Translations under genes and position numbers: made by a program
The notes under the pieces: generated by a model
Seen by the model: only the letters and a program-made list of their open reading frames with translations
The model's database searches: none
Told to the model about the DNA's origin: nothing
From: Plantimonas leprariae
Lineage (GTDB): Bacteria > Pseudomonadota > Alphaproteobacteria > Rhizobiales > Rhizobiaceae
Assembly (NCBI RefSeq): GCF_008802405.1
Contig: NZ_VZDO01000013.1
Location: 62,001-126,000 of the forward strand
DNA length: 64,000 nucleotides
Direction: 5' to 3'
In this document: positions 52,584 through 61,219 of the stretch, one piece after another
Numbering within the stretch: position 1 is the first letter of the stretch
How the letters are laid out: each line of letters opens with the position of its first letter

Positions 52584-53629
52584 CCGCGAGCCGGGAGCTG
52601 CCGGTCGGTTTCGCGCCGCCAGCCGAGTGCGGGCGCGACGTGTTTCAGGACGGCGTCGATGACATGGGCGTTGTAGGCGACGCCGAGCTGGTTCGGCACC
52701 GTCAACAGCAGCGTGTCGGCTTCCCTGATCGCCTCGTCGGCCTTGAGCTGCTCCACCAGCCGGTCGGGCTCGGCGGCGTAGGAGCGGCCGAACACGGCGC
52801 GCATGTTGTCGATGATCCCGATCTGGTCGCCGCCGTCGCCGCCGCCGAAATAGGCCCGGTCCTCGTCGTTCACGAGCGCGAAGATCGAGCGCGACACCGA
52901 CACGCGCGGCTCCCTCGCGTGGCCGGCCTCCCGCCACGCGTCGCGATAGGCGCGGATCTGCTTCGCCTGCTGGACATGGAACGGCTCGCCGCTTTCGTCG
53001 GCCTTCAAGGTCGAGCTCTGCAGGTTCATGCCCGCTTTCGCCGCCCAGACCGCGGTGGCGTTCGAGGCCGAGCCCCACCAGATGCGGTCCCGAAGTCCCT
53101 CCGAGTGCGGCTCGATGCGAAGCAGGCCCGGCGGGTTCGGGAACATCGGGCGCGGGTTCGGCTCCGCGAAGCCCTCGCCCTTGAGGACGTCGAGGAACAC
53201 CTCGGCGTGACGGCGGCCCATGTCGGCGTCGGACTCTCCCTCGGCCGGCGCGTAGCCGAAATAGCGCCAGCCCTCGATCACCTGCTCAGGGGAGCCGCGG
53301 CTGATGCCGAGCTGCAGCCGCCCGCCCGAGATGAGGTCGGCCGCGCCCGCATCCTCGGCCATGTAGAGCGGGTTCTCGTAGCGCATGTCGATGACGCCGG
53401 TGCCGATCTCGATCCGGTCCGTCTTCGCGCCGACCGCGGCCAGCAGCGGAAACGGCGAGGCGAGCTGCTGGGCGAAATGGTGGACGCGGAAGTAGGCGCC
53501 GTCCGCCCCGAGCTCCTCGGCCGCGACGGCGAGATCGATCGATTGGAGCAGTACGTCCGCCGCCGAGCGGGTGCCCGAGCGCCGCGAGGGCGACCAATGC
53601 CCGAACGACAGGAAGCCGATCTTCTTCAT
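52580..53629 (-). CDS. LLM class flavin-dependent oxidoreductase (luciferase-like monooxygenase)
   Basis: A 349-residue TIM-barrel flavoprotein of the bacterial luciferase-like family. It starts MKKIGFLSFGHWSPS after a GGAG site. Typical elements are GADGAYFRVHHFAQQLASPF, RIEIGTGVIDMRYENPLYMA and SGGRLQLGISRGSPEQV. Family members oxidise with reduced FMN or F420; the substrate is unknown. Convergent with the LacI gene. Confidence 0.88.
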   Translation of the reverse strand: MKKIGFLSFGHWSPSRRSGTRSAADVLLQSIDLAVAAEELGADGAYFRVHHFAQQLASPFPLLAAVGAKTDRIEIGTGVIDMRYENPLYMAEDAGAADLISGGRLQLGISRGSPEQVIEGWRYFGYAPAEGESDADMGRRHAEVFLDVLKGEGFAEPNPRPMFPNPPGLLRIEPHSEGLRDRIWWGSASNATAVWAAKAGMNLQSSTLKADESGEPFHVQQAKQIRAYRDAWREAGHAREPRVSVSRSIFALVNDEDRAYFGGGDGGDQIGIIDNMRAVFGRSYAAEPDRLVEQLKADEAIREADTLLLTVPNQLGVAYNAHVIDAVLKHVAPALGWRRETDRQLPARG

Positions 53630-53910
53630 GGAGCATCTCCCGTTCGGAACTCGTCCGCTTGCCTGGCCCGGAGATACGACGTCGAGCCCTTCCGCATAAC
53701 ATCGGCCGGCGGCGAATGAGCGTTCGAATTTCCTGAACGACGCCCGTTCGCTCGGGCCCGATCCTCTCGCACCCCTGCCGCCGTTCGGCGGTGCCGGAAC
53801 CGGCACTTCTCCGTCCGGCGAGGCTGACGTTCGTTTCCGGCGCCCTATCACTTCACCGGGGCCGGCACGCCTCGCTCCGCCTCAGAGCCACGTTTCCACA
53901 GGACGACCCG

Positions 53911-54876
53911 ATGACAGCCATGAAGACGGCGCCCCGCTTGCCCTTCGCGGTTCCCGCCTTGTGCTTTGGAACCTCGGGTCTCGGCGACATGCCGGACACC
54001 TATGGATACGCGGTCGGCGAGGCGCGGGCCGATGCGACGCTGGCGGCGATCTTCGCCGAGCGGCCCGCCTTCCTCGACACGTCGCGCATCTACGGCATGG
54101 GCCGGAGCGAGGAGCGGATCGGCAAGGCGATCAAGTCGCTCGGCGGCCTGCCAGAGGGAAGCATCATCTCGACGAAGCTCGACCGCGACTTCGAGACCGG
54201 GCGGTTCGACGGCGAGCGGGCCCGGCGCTCGCTCGAGGAAAGCCTGACGGCGCTCGGTCTCGACCGGATCCAGATCATGCATCTCCACGATCCGGAACAT
54301 TGCTGGGATCTCGGCGAGGTGACGGGCAAGGGCGGGGCGCTGGAGGCCCTCGTCCGGATGAAGGAGGAAGGTCTCGTCGAGGCCATCGGTCTGGCGATGG
54401 GCAAGGTGCCGCTGATGCGCCGGCTCCTCGGCGATTGGGAGTTCGACGCGATCATCAGCCACAACCGCTTCACGCTTCTGAACCGCGAGGCCGACGAGCT
54501 GTTCGACGAGGCGCACGGCCAAGGCACCGCCGTGTTCAACGCCGCGCCCTACAGCAGCGGCATCCTGGCGAAAGGATCCGGCCAGACCAGGCTCATCGCC
54601 TATCACGAAGCGAGCGAGGCGCAGTTGGAGGTCGTGCGCCGGATCGAGGCGATCTGCGAGCGTCACGGCATCGCGATGGGTGCCGCGGCCCTGCAGTTCT
54701 CGATGCGCGACAGCCGCGTCACGAGCACGATCTGCGGCGTGACCAAGCCCGAGCGCGTGGCGGAAACCAACGCCTGGGCCGAGGCGGAGATACCGGCGGA
54801 AGCCTGGGACGAGCTGATGGCGCTGCCGTTCAGCAAGGAGGATCCGGAAGCGTCGCGCGTCTACCGGCCCGGCTGA
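53911..54876 (+). CDS. Aldo/keto reductase (aldose dehydrogenase-like)
   Basis: A 321-residue NAD(P)-dependent oxidoreductase. It opens FAVPALCFGTSGLGDMPDTY. AKR landmarks are FLDTSRIYGMGRSEERIGKA (catalytic Asp and Tyr), SIISTKLDRD (Lys), IQIMHLHDPEHCWD (His) and VTSTICGVTKPERV at the cofactor site. The style resembles D-threo-aldose 1-dehydrogenase/L-fucose dehydrogenase. ATG 53911 has AGGA upstream. Monocistronic. Confidence 0.88.
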   Translation: MTAMKTAPRLPFAVPALCFGTSGLGDMPDTYGYAVGEARADATLAAIFAERPAFLDTSRIYGMGRSEERIGKAIKSLGGLPEGSIISTKLDRDFETGRFDGERARRSLEESLTALGLDRIQIMHLHDPEHCWDLGEVTGKGGALEALVRMKEEGLVEAIGLAMGKVPLMRRLLGDWEFDAIISHNRFTLLNREADELFDEAHGQGTAVFNAAPYSSGILAKGSGQTRLIAYHEASEAQLEVVRRIEAICERHGIAMGAAALQFSMRDSRVTSTICGVTKPERVAETNAWAEAEIPAEAWDELMALPFSKEDPEASRVYRPG

Positions 54877-54912
54877 GGCAGTCTCCCGAACCGGGCCGAG
54901 ACGGACGCCCCG

Positions 54913-55158
54913 TCACTCGTCCTGGAACTCCTTGCCGACTTCGCCGAACCTGGCGAGCAGCTTCGGCTCCTGAACGACCTCGCCGGTGTCGGTGTCGACC
55001 GCCATGGTCAGCGCGACGACGCCGGCGAACTTCTCGGCATCGCGTTCGGCCCGCGCCACCGCCTCGGCTTCCGTCCGGTACTCGACGGAGCGGCCGGCGG
55101 TCAGCTTCCTGCCGCGCCGCTCGAACTGCTGGACGATGAACAGCGTCTTCTCGGGCAT
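54913..55158 (-). CDS. Small conserved-looking hypothetical protein
   Basis: An 81-residue soluble protein, MPEKTLFIVQQFERRGRKLT at the start, with an acidic C-terminus. The sequence is compositionally like a real alpha/beta protein (EYRTEAEAVARAERDAEKFA; GVVALTMAVDTDTGEV). I know similar-length uncharacterised proteins from rhizobia but no function. It is downstream of urtE on the same strand after a ~95-bp gap. Confidence 0.7.
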   Translation of the reverse strand: MPEKTLFIVQQFERRGRKLTAGRSVEYRTEAEAVARAERDAEKFAGVVALTMAVDTDTGEVVQEPKLLARFGEVGKEFQDE

Positions 55159-55254
55159 CGGCAATTTCTCGTCACGTGCGCCGGCGGCGACGTCTCCTTC
55201 GCCTGACAGATGGAGTCGGCGTCCCGGTCCGACAGGGGCCGGCGTGCCGCACCA

Positions 55255-55950
55255 TCACACCGTCAGGTGGCGGCGCACCTCCGGCCGGTCGAGGTCCGCG
55301 GCCGCGCCGGAGAAGACGATCTCGCCGCGGTCCATGACGTAGACCCGGTCGGCGAGCTCGCGGCAGAAATCGAGATATTGCTCGACGAGGAGGATCGCCA
55401 TGCCGGCCTCCTCCTTCAGGAAGCGGATGGCGCGGCCGATATCCTTGATGATCGAGGGCTGGATGCCCTCGGTCGGCTCGTCGAGGACGAGGAGGCGCGG
55501 ACGCGTGACGAGGGCGCGGCCGATCGCGAGCTGCTGCTGCTGGCCGCCGGAAAGGTCGCCGCCGCGCCGCCCGAGCATGTTTCTCAGCACCGGAAACAGT
55601 TCGAACACGTGGTCGGGGATCGTCCTGTCCGCCGCCTTCAGCGGCGCGAAGCCGGTCTGGAGGTTCTCCTTGACGGTGAGGAGCGGGAAGATTTCCCGCC
55701 CCTGCGGCACGAAGCCGATGCCGCGCCGGGCGCGCGCATAGGGCGCCTCGCGGCCGAGCGCCCGGCCGTCCAGCGCGATCTCGCCGGCGCGGATCGGCGC
55801 CTGTCCGACGACGGCGCGCATCAGGCTGGTCTTGCCGACGCCGTTCCGCCCGAGGACGCAGGTGATCTCGCCCTTCCGCGTTTCCATCGAGACGCCGCGC
55901 AGCGCCTGCGCCGCGCCGTAGAAGAGATCGATTCCCGAGACGTTCAGCAC
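55255..55950 (-). CDS. urtE: Urea ABC transporter ATP-binding protein UrtE
   Basis: A 231-residue LivF-like ATPase. Walker A GRNGVGKTS, the UrtE-typical IGFVPQGREIFPLLTVKENL, signature LSGGQQQQ, Walker B VLDEPTEGIQPSI and H-loop VEQYLDFC. Identification as UrtE rests on the GRNGVGKTSL and GREIFPLLTV motifs and on its place as the last gene of a urtABCDE-ordered operon. Confidence 0.92.
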   Translation of the reverse strand: MLNVSGIDLFYGAAQALRGVSMETRKGEITCVLGRNGVGKTSLMRAVVGQAPIRAGEIALDGRALGREAPYARARRGIGFVPQGREIFPLLTVKENLQTGFAPLKAADRTIPDHVFELFPVLRNMLGRRGGDLSGGQQQQLAIGRALVTRPRLLVLDEPTEGIQPSIIKDIGRAIRFLKEEAGMAILLVEQYLDFCRELADRVYVMDRGEIVFSGAAADLDRPEVRRHLTV

Positions 55951-55954
55951 CGGC

Positions 55955-56806
55955 TCATCTCCCGAGATAGACCTCGACGACGCGCGGGTCGGCGCTGACC
56001 GCGTCGAGCGGGCCTTCCGCCAGCACGGCGCCCTCGTGCAGGCAGGTCACCTTGACGCCGAGCGCGCGGACGAAATGCATGTCGTGCTCGACGACCACGA
56101 CCGACCGTGTCTCGGCGATCTCGCCGAGGAGCCGTGCGGTCTCTTCGGTTTCTGCGTCCGTCATGCCCGCCACCGGCTCGTCGATCAGGAGGAGCTGCGG
56201 GTCCTGCGCGAGGAGCATCGCGATCTCCAGCCATTGCTTCTGGCCGTGGCTGAGGTCGGCGGCTCGCGCGTTCCGCCGGTGGGTGAGGCGCGTGGCGGTG
56301 AGGATGTCGTCGCGCCGCCGGCGCTCGTCCGAGGTGCGGCGATGGAACAGCGCACCGAAGACGCTGCGCGAACCGGCGAGCGCGAGGCGGAGATTGTCCT
56401 CCACGGTGTGGCTCTCGAAGACCGTCGGCTTCTGGAACTTCCGGCCGATGCCCATCGAGGCGATGGCCGCCTCGTCGTGGCGCGTCAGGTCGGTCTCGCC
56501 GGCGAAATACACCTCGCCCGCGTCCGGCCGGGTCTTGCCGGTGATGATGTCCATCATCGTGGTCTTGCCGGCGCCGTTCGGGCCGATGATCGCCCGCATC
56601 TCGCCGCGCTGGAGGACGAGGCTGAGATTGTCGATCGCCTTGAACCCGTCGAAGCTCTTGGTGACACCGTCGAGGTAGAGGAGCGTGTCGCGCCGCGGGG
56701 AGGGGGCCGCCGCGCGGTTCCGCTCGCGCTCCGCCATCGCGGTCGCCCAAGGGTGCGGCGAGACGATCGGGCGTTCGAGGGCTTGCGTTCCGTGCACCGC
56801 CTTCAC
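55955..56806 (-). CDS. urtD: Urea ABC transporter ATP-binding protein UrtD
   Basis: A 283-residue LivG-like ATPase. Walker A GPNGAGKTTMMDIITGKTRP is diagnostic of UrtD. The signature is degenerate (LSHGQKQWLEIAMLL, as usual in UrtD), with Walker B LLLIDEPVAGMTDAE and H-loop VEHDM. It carries about 35 extra N-terminal residues compared with typical UrtD. Start 56806 is supported by the ATGA overlap with urtC, while an internal ATG (MAERERNRAA) would give the standard length. Confidence 0.92.
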   Translation of the reverse strand: MKAVHGTQALERPIVSPHPWATAMAERERNRAAAPSPRRDTLLYLDGVTKSFDGFKAIDNLSLVLQRGEMRAIIGPNGAGKTTMMDIITGKTRPDAGEVYFAGETDLTRHDEAAIASMGIGRKFQKPTVFESHTVEDNLRLALAGSRSVFGALFHRRTSDERRRRDDILTATRLTHRRNARAADLSHGQKQWLEIAMLLAQDPQLLLIDEPVAGMTDAETEETARLLGEIAETRSVVVVEHDMHFVRALGVKVTCLHEGAVLAEGPLDAVSADPRVVEVYLGR

Positions 56807-57960
56807 TCCGCCGGGTTCGCGGCCGCTGCGCCCGGGCCGTCGCCGATGCCCTTCTCGGCGGCTCGCGCGAAGCGCCGCTCGCGAAGCACGCCCCAGCCGT
56901 ACCCGAGCGTGCCGACGATGCCGCGCGGCAGGAACAGGGTGACGAGCACGAAGAGGGCGCCGAGCGCGAAGAGCCAGTATTCCGGCGCGGCGGCCGTGAA
57001 GACGCTCTTGCCGGCGTTGACGACGAGCGCGCCGACGATCGGGCCGAGCAGCGTGCCGCGCCCGCCGACCGCGGCCCAGATCACGATCTCGATCGAGTTC
57101 ACCGGCGCGAACTCGCCCGGATTGATGATGCCGACCTGCGGCACATAGAGCGCCCCGGCGACGCCCGCCATCATCGCCGAGACGGTGAAGGCGAAGAGCT
57201 TCACGTGCTCGGGCCGCCAGCCGAGGAAGCGCGTGCGGCTCTCAGCATCGCGCACCGCGATCATCAACAGCCCCAGCCGCGAGCGCGTGATCGCGCCGAC
57301 CACGACGACGCCGAGGGCGAGCGCCACGCAGGTCGCGGCGAAGAGGGCGCGGCGCGTCGAGCCGCTGGCGATCGGGAACCCGAGGATGTCCTTGAAGTCG
57401 GTGAGGCCGTTGTTGCCGCCGAAGCCGAGGTCGTTCTGGAAGAAGGCGAGCATCAGCGCGTAGGTCATCGCCTGGGTGATGATCGAGAGATAGACGCCGG
57501 TGACGCGGGAGCGGAACGCGAACCAGCCGAAGACCAGCGCGAGCAGGCCGGGCGCGGCGAGCACCATCAGGGCGGCGACGGGGAAGCGGTCGAGGCCCTG
57601 CCAGAACCAGGGCAGCTCGTGCCAGTTCAGGAACACCATGAAGTCCGGCAGCACCGGATTGCCGTAGACGCCGCGCCCGCCGATCTGGCGCATCAGGTAC
57701 ATGCCCATCGCATAGCCACCGAGCGCGAAGAACGCGCCGTGGCCGAGGCTGAGGATGCCGATGGTGCCCCAGACGAGGTCGAGGCTGAGCGCCAGGAGGG
57801 CGTAGGCAAGATACTTGCCGAAGAGCGGCACCGCATAGTCCGGCAGATGGAACGGGCTGGCGGGATCGAGACCGTTGAGGAACGGCACCAGCACCGCCGC
57901 GAGGAGAATCGCGGCGACGATCCACCAGACGCGGTGCCCGAGGTGCTTCGCGAAGATCAT
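56803..57960 (-). CDS. urtC: Urea ABC transporter permease UrtC
   Basis: A 385-residue LivM-like permease with about ten helices. Conserved blocks are LDLVWGTIGILSLGHGAFFA, GVYLSIITQAMTYALMLAFF, GNNGLTDFKDILGFP (typical of UrtC) and EIVIWAAVGGRGTLLGPIVG. The start overlaps the urtB stop (ATGA). Confidence 0.93.
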   Translation of the reverse strand: MIFAKHLGHRVWWIVAAILLAAVLVPFLNGLDPASPFHLPDYAVPLFGKYLAYALLALSLDLVWGTIGILSLGHGAFFALGGYAMGMYLMRQIGGRGVYGNPVLPDFMVFLNWHELPWFWQGLDRFPVAALMVLAAPGLLALVFGWFAFRSRVTGVYLSIITQAMTYALMLAFFQNDLGFGGNNGLTDFKDILGFPIASGSTRRALFAATCVALALGVVVVGAITRSRLGLLMIAVRDAESRTRFLGWRPEHVKLFAFTVSAMMAGVAGALYVPQVGIINPGEFAPVNSIEIVIWAAVGGRGTLLGPIVGALVVNAGKSVFTAAAPEYWLFALGALFVLVTLFLPRGIVGTLGYGWGVLRERRFARAAEKGIGDGPGAAAANPAE

Positions 57961-59588
57961 GCCTCGACGAACCTCCCTTTCAGGGCGAAGAGGCCGCGCG
58001 GCCGCTTCTGGATGAAGAGGATGATGAGGACGAGCACGGCGATCTTGCCGATGACCGCGCCGGCGAAGGGCTCCAGGAACTTGTTGACGACGCCGAGCGT
58101 CATCGCGCCGACGAGCGTGCCCCAGAGGTTGCCAACGCCGCCGAACACCACGACCATGAATGAGTCGATGATGTAACCCTGGCCGAGGTCCGGCGAGACG
58201 TTGTCGATCTGGCTGAGCGCGACGCCGGCGATGCCGGCGATGCCCGATCCGAGGGCGAAGGTCATCGCGTCGACCCAGGGCGTGCGGATGCCCATCGCGG
58301 CGGCCATCCGCCGGTTCTGCGTCACCGCCCGCATGCGGAGGCCGAGCGAGGTGCGGTTCAGGACGGCGAGGAGCCCGGCGAACAGGCCGAGCGCGAAGAC
58401 GATGATCCAGAGCCGGTTCCAGGTCACCTGCATCATGCCGACCTCGAAGGCGCCGCTCATCCAGGCCGGGTTGCCGACCTCGCGGTTGGTCGGGCCAAAC
58501 AGGGTGCGGACCGCCTGCTGCAGGATCAGCGACACGCCATAGGTGGCGAGCAGCGTTTCCAGCGGCCGCCCGTAGAGGAAGCGGATCAGGCCGCGCTCGA
58601 TCACGAGGCCGGCGAAGCCCGCCACGAGAAAGGCGAGTGGCAGCGTGATCGCCAGCGACCAGTCGAAGAGCTGCGGGGCGTGCGTGCGGATCAGCTCCTG
58701 CACCGCGAAGGTCGTGTAGGCGCCGAGCATCACCATCTCGCCATGCGCCATGTTGATGACGCCCATGACGCCGAAGGTGATCGCGAGGCCGATCGCGGCG
58801 AGAAGCAGCACCGAGCCGAGCGACAGGCCGTACCAGACGTTCTGGCCCGCACCCCACAGCGCGATGCGCTGCTGAATCGCGGCGGCACCGTCATTCGCGG
58901 CCTTGGCGAGGGCGGGATCGGGGGAGGCGGCAAGCGCGGTGAGGGCGACCAGCGCCGCCCGGTCGCCGCGTGCCGCGACGGTCTTCGCGGCCGCGAGCTT
59001 CTCGCCCGGCGGCCGGTCGGATTTCAGCATCGCGCCGGCGCGGGCCTCTTCCAGACGCGACCTGATCGCCGGATCGCCTTCCTTGGCGATCATGCCGTCC
59101 AGCATCTCGATCTGCTCGGGCGCGGCGTTGGCGAAGAGGCCGGTCGCGGCGCTCAGCCGGCGCGCGGGATCGGGCGAGGACAGGGTCAGGCTGCCGAGCG
59201 CCGCGTTGACGCTCGTGCGGATCGAGTTCTTGATCCGCACCTTCTCCAGCGCCGCCTTCGCTTCCGTGCCGGCCGCCTCGCCGGTCAGCGGATCGAAGGT
59301 CTGGAGCGCGGAGCCGGAGCCCCGCGCGATCAGCACCGCCCCATCGGTCTTGCGGAAGTAGAGCTCGCCATCGGCGAGCGCGCGCAGCGTCGTCGCGGCG
59401 CTGGGGTCGCCGGTCGCGGCGAGAGCCTTCACGGTCGCCTCGGTCTCATCGAAGCTCTTCTTGCCGGCGAAGTCCGCGACGACCGCGCGCGGATCGCCGC
59501 CTTGCGCGAAGGCGGCCGGCGCCGTCGCGGCGAGGAGGATCAGGCCGGCGAAAAGCCGCAGGAGAAGCGTCGACAGGCGTGAGGGCAT
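57957..59588 (-). CDS. urtB: Urea ABC transporter permease UrtB
   Basis: A 543-residue LivH-like permease. It has a signal-like N-terminus (cleavage about AFA|QGG near residue 28) and a ~230-residue periplasmic extension before the membrane domain, which is the hallmark of proteobacterial UrtB. The membrane part contains GVMGVINMAHGEMVMLGAYT, ATYGVSLILQQAVRTLFGPT and DSFMVVVFGGVGNLWGTLVG. It follows urtA after a 112-bp gap with strong hairpins. Confidence 0.93.
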   Translation of the reverse strand: MPSRLSTLLLRLFAGLILLAATAPAAFAQGGDPRAVVADFAGKKSFDETEATVKALAATGDPSAATTLRALADGELYFRKTDGAVLIARGSGSALQTFDPLTGEAAGTEAKAALEKVRIKNSIRTSVNAALGSLTLSSPDPARRLSAATGLFANAAPEQIEMLDGMIAKEGDPAIRSRLEEARAGAMLKSDRPPGEKLAAAKTVAARGDRAALVALTALAASPDPALAKAANDGAAAIQQRIALWGAGQNVWYGLSLGSVLLLAAIGLAITFGVMGVINMAHGEMVMLGAYTTFAVQELIRTHAPQLFDWSLAITLPLAFLVAGFAGLVIERGLIRFLYGRPLETLLATYGVSLILQQAVRTLFGPTNREVGNPAWMSGAFEVGMMQVTWNRLWIIVFALGLFAGLLAVLNRTSLGLRMRAVTQNRRMAAAMGIRTPWVDAMTFALGSGIAGIAGVALSQIDNVSPDLGQGYIIDSFMVVVFGGVGNLWGTLVGAMTLGVVNKFLEPFAGAVIGKIAVLVLIILFIQKRPRGLFALKGRFVEA

Positions 59589-59612
59589 GGGTTCCGTCGC
59601 GATCGGAAGGAA

Positions 59613-59669
59613 GCGGGGCGGCCGGGAGGAGGAGCCGCCCCGCGCTATGCCGGCACCGGGGAGGAGCGG
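59613..59669 (-). ncRNA. Paired hairpins with CUCCUCCC loops in the urtA-urtB spacer (cuckoo-like element)
   Basis: In urt mRNA orientation two hairpins follow urtA. The weaker one is CCG-CTCCTCCC-CGG (59656-59669). The strong one is GCGGGGCGGC-TCCTCCTCCCG-GCCGCCCCGC (59613-59643, 10-bp perfect stem). Both loops carry the C/U-rich anti-Shine-Dalgarno core of the small RNA at 30595-30738. They may stabilise urtA mRNA 3' ends, reduce read-through into urtB, or yield a 3'-UTR-derived small RNA. There is no U-run, so it is not a classical terminator. Confidence 0.5.
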
Positions 59670-59700
59670 CGGCGCGGCAATGGCTGTCAGGCGTCGCGGG

Positions 59701-61011
59701 TCAGTTCGAGGAGGCCGCCTTCTCGCCCGCGCCGCCGCACTTGCCAGTCGCCGTGTTGAAGTTGCCGCAGTTCATCGGCTTCCTCCAGTCCGAGATCAGC
59801 GGCGCGGATTCCGGCAGGTAGTCGGACCACTCGTCGCCGAGCACGAGGCCGGGCGTCTCGTAGACGGTCTGGAACTGGCCGTCGTCCTGGATCTCGCCGA
59901 TCAGGACGGGCTTGGTGATGTGGTGGTTGGCGCCCATCGAGGAATAGCCGCCGGACAGGTTCGGCACCGACACGCCGACCATCGCGTCGATCACCGCGTC
60001 CGGATCGGTGGTGCCGGCCTTCTCGACCGCCTTCACCCACATGTTGAAGCCGATGTAGTGCGCCTCCATCGGGTCGTTGGTGACGCGCTTGTCGTTCTTG
60101 ATGAAAGCGTGCCAGGTCTTGATGAACTCCGCGTTCTCCGGCGTGTCGACCGACTGGAAGTAGTTCCAGGCGGCGAGGTGGCCGACGAGCGGCTTGGTGT
60201 CGATGCCGGCCAGCTCCTCCTCGCCGACCGAGAAGGCCATCACGGGCACGTCCTCGGCCGAAACGCCCTGGTTGGCGAGTTCCTTGTAGAAGGGCACGTT
60301 GGCGTCGCCGTTGACGGTCGAGACGACGGCGGTCTTCTTGCCGGCCGCGCCGAAGTCCTTGATGGCGGAGACCTCGGTCTGCCAGTCGGAGAATCCGAAC
60401 GGCGTGTAGTTGACCTTGATGTCGGCCGCCGCGACGCCCTTCGACTTGAGATACGCTTCGAGGATCTTGTTGGTGGTCCGCGGATAGACGTAGTCGGTGC
60501 CTTCCAGCACCCAGCGCTGGACGCCCTCGTTCATCAGGTAGTCGACCGCCGGGATGGCCTGCTGGTTCGGCGCGGCGCCGGTGTAGAAGACGTTGCGCTC
60601 CGACTCCTCACCCTCGTACTGGACGGGGTAGAACAGGATCGAGTTCAGCTCCTTGAAGACGGGCAGGACGGATTTCCGCGAAACGGACGTCCAGCAGCCG
60701 AACGTGGCGGCGACCTTGTCCTGCGCGACGAGCTGGCGGGCCTTCTCGGCGAAGAGCGGCCAGTCGGACGCCGGGTCGACCACGACGGCTTCGAGCTTCT
60801 TGCCGAGAAGACCGCCCTTCTTGTTCTGCTCGTCGATGAGCATCAGCATGGCATCCTTCAGCGTCGTCTCGGAGATCGCCATCGTGCCGGACAGCGAATG
60901 AAGGATGCCGACCTTGATCGTGTCGCCCGATGCGTCCTCGGCGAAAGCCGCGCTCGCCATCATGGACGAAAGCACCGCCGCTCCGAGAATCCCGAGATGC
61001 CGCCACTTCAT
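59701..61011 (-). CDS. urtA: Urea ABC transporter substrate-binding protein UrtA
   Basis: A 436-residue periplasmic protein with a Sec signal (MKWRHLGILGAAVLSSMMAS, cleaved about AFA|EDA at residue 24). UrtA landmarks are IKVGILHSLSGTMAISETTL, GKKLEAVVVDPASDWPLFAE, FGCWTSVSRKSVLPVFKELN, LFYPVQYEGEESERNVFYTG and YVYPRTTNKILEAYLKSKGV. Start 61011 is preceded by GGGG. The longer frame adds a non-signal extension. No urease genes are in this window. Expression would be expected to respond to nitrogen, but I see no clear NtrC or sigma-54 site in the 200 bp upstream. Confidence 0.95.
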   Translation of the reverse strand: MKWRHLGILGAAVLSSMMASAAFAEDASGDTIKVGILHSLSGTMAISETTLKDAMLMLIDEQNKKGGLLGKKLEAVVVDPASDWPLFAEKARQLVAQDKVAATFGCWTSVSRKSVLPVFKELNSILFYPVQYEGEESERNVFYTGAAPNQQAIPAVDYLMNEGVQRWVLEGTDYVYPRTTNKILEAYLKSKGVAAADIKVNYTPFGFSDWQTEVSAIKDFGAAGKKTAVVSTVNGDANVPFYKELANQGVSAEDVPVMAFSVGEEELAGIDTKPLVGHLAAWNYFQSVDTPENAEFIKTWHAFIKNDKRVTNDPMEAHYIGFNMWVKAVEKAGTTDPDAVIDAMVGVSVPNLSGGYSSMGANHHITKPVLIGEIQDDGQFQTVYETPGLVLGDEWSDYLPESAPLISDWRKPMNCGNFNTATGKCGGAGEKAASSN

Positions 61012-61219
61012 CGCCGTGCCCCTTTCCGTGCTCGCCGAGCCGCCTCTCGCGGCTCCCGGACAGATCGCAGCAAACTTCATGCCAACCGCGGCGAAGCTCG
61101 GTCGACAGATCGCCAGCAGGGCGGCGAACGTGCTCCTGCGCCCTTCTCGGACGAACCACTGCTCACTCTTTAAGCACTGATGACAGCATAGGCAGAGCGG
61201 CGACTCCCGTGCGAGCCGC

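Noticed and set aside
61012-61219. NtrC or sigma-54 site upstream of urtA
   Set aside because: I searched for TGGCAC-N5-TTGC and TGCACC-type dyads by eye and found none convincing.
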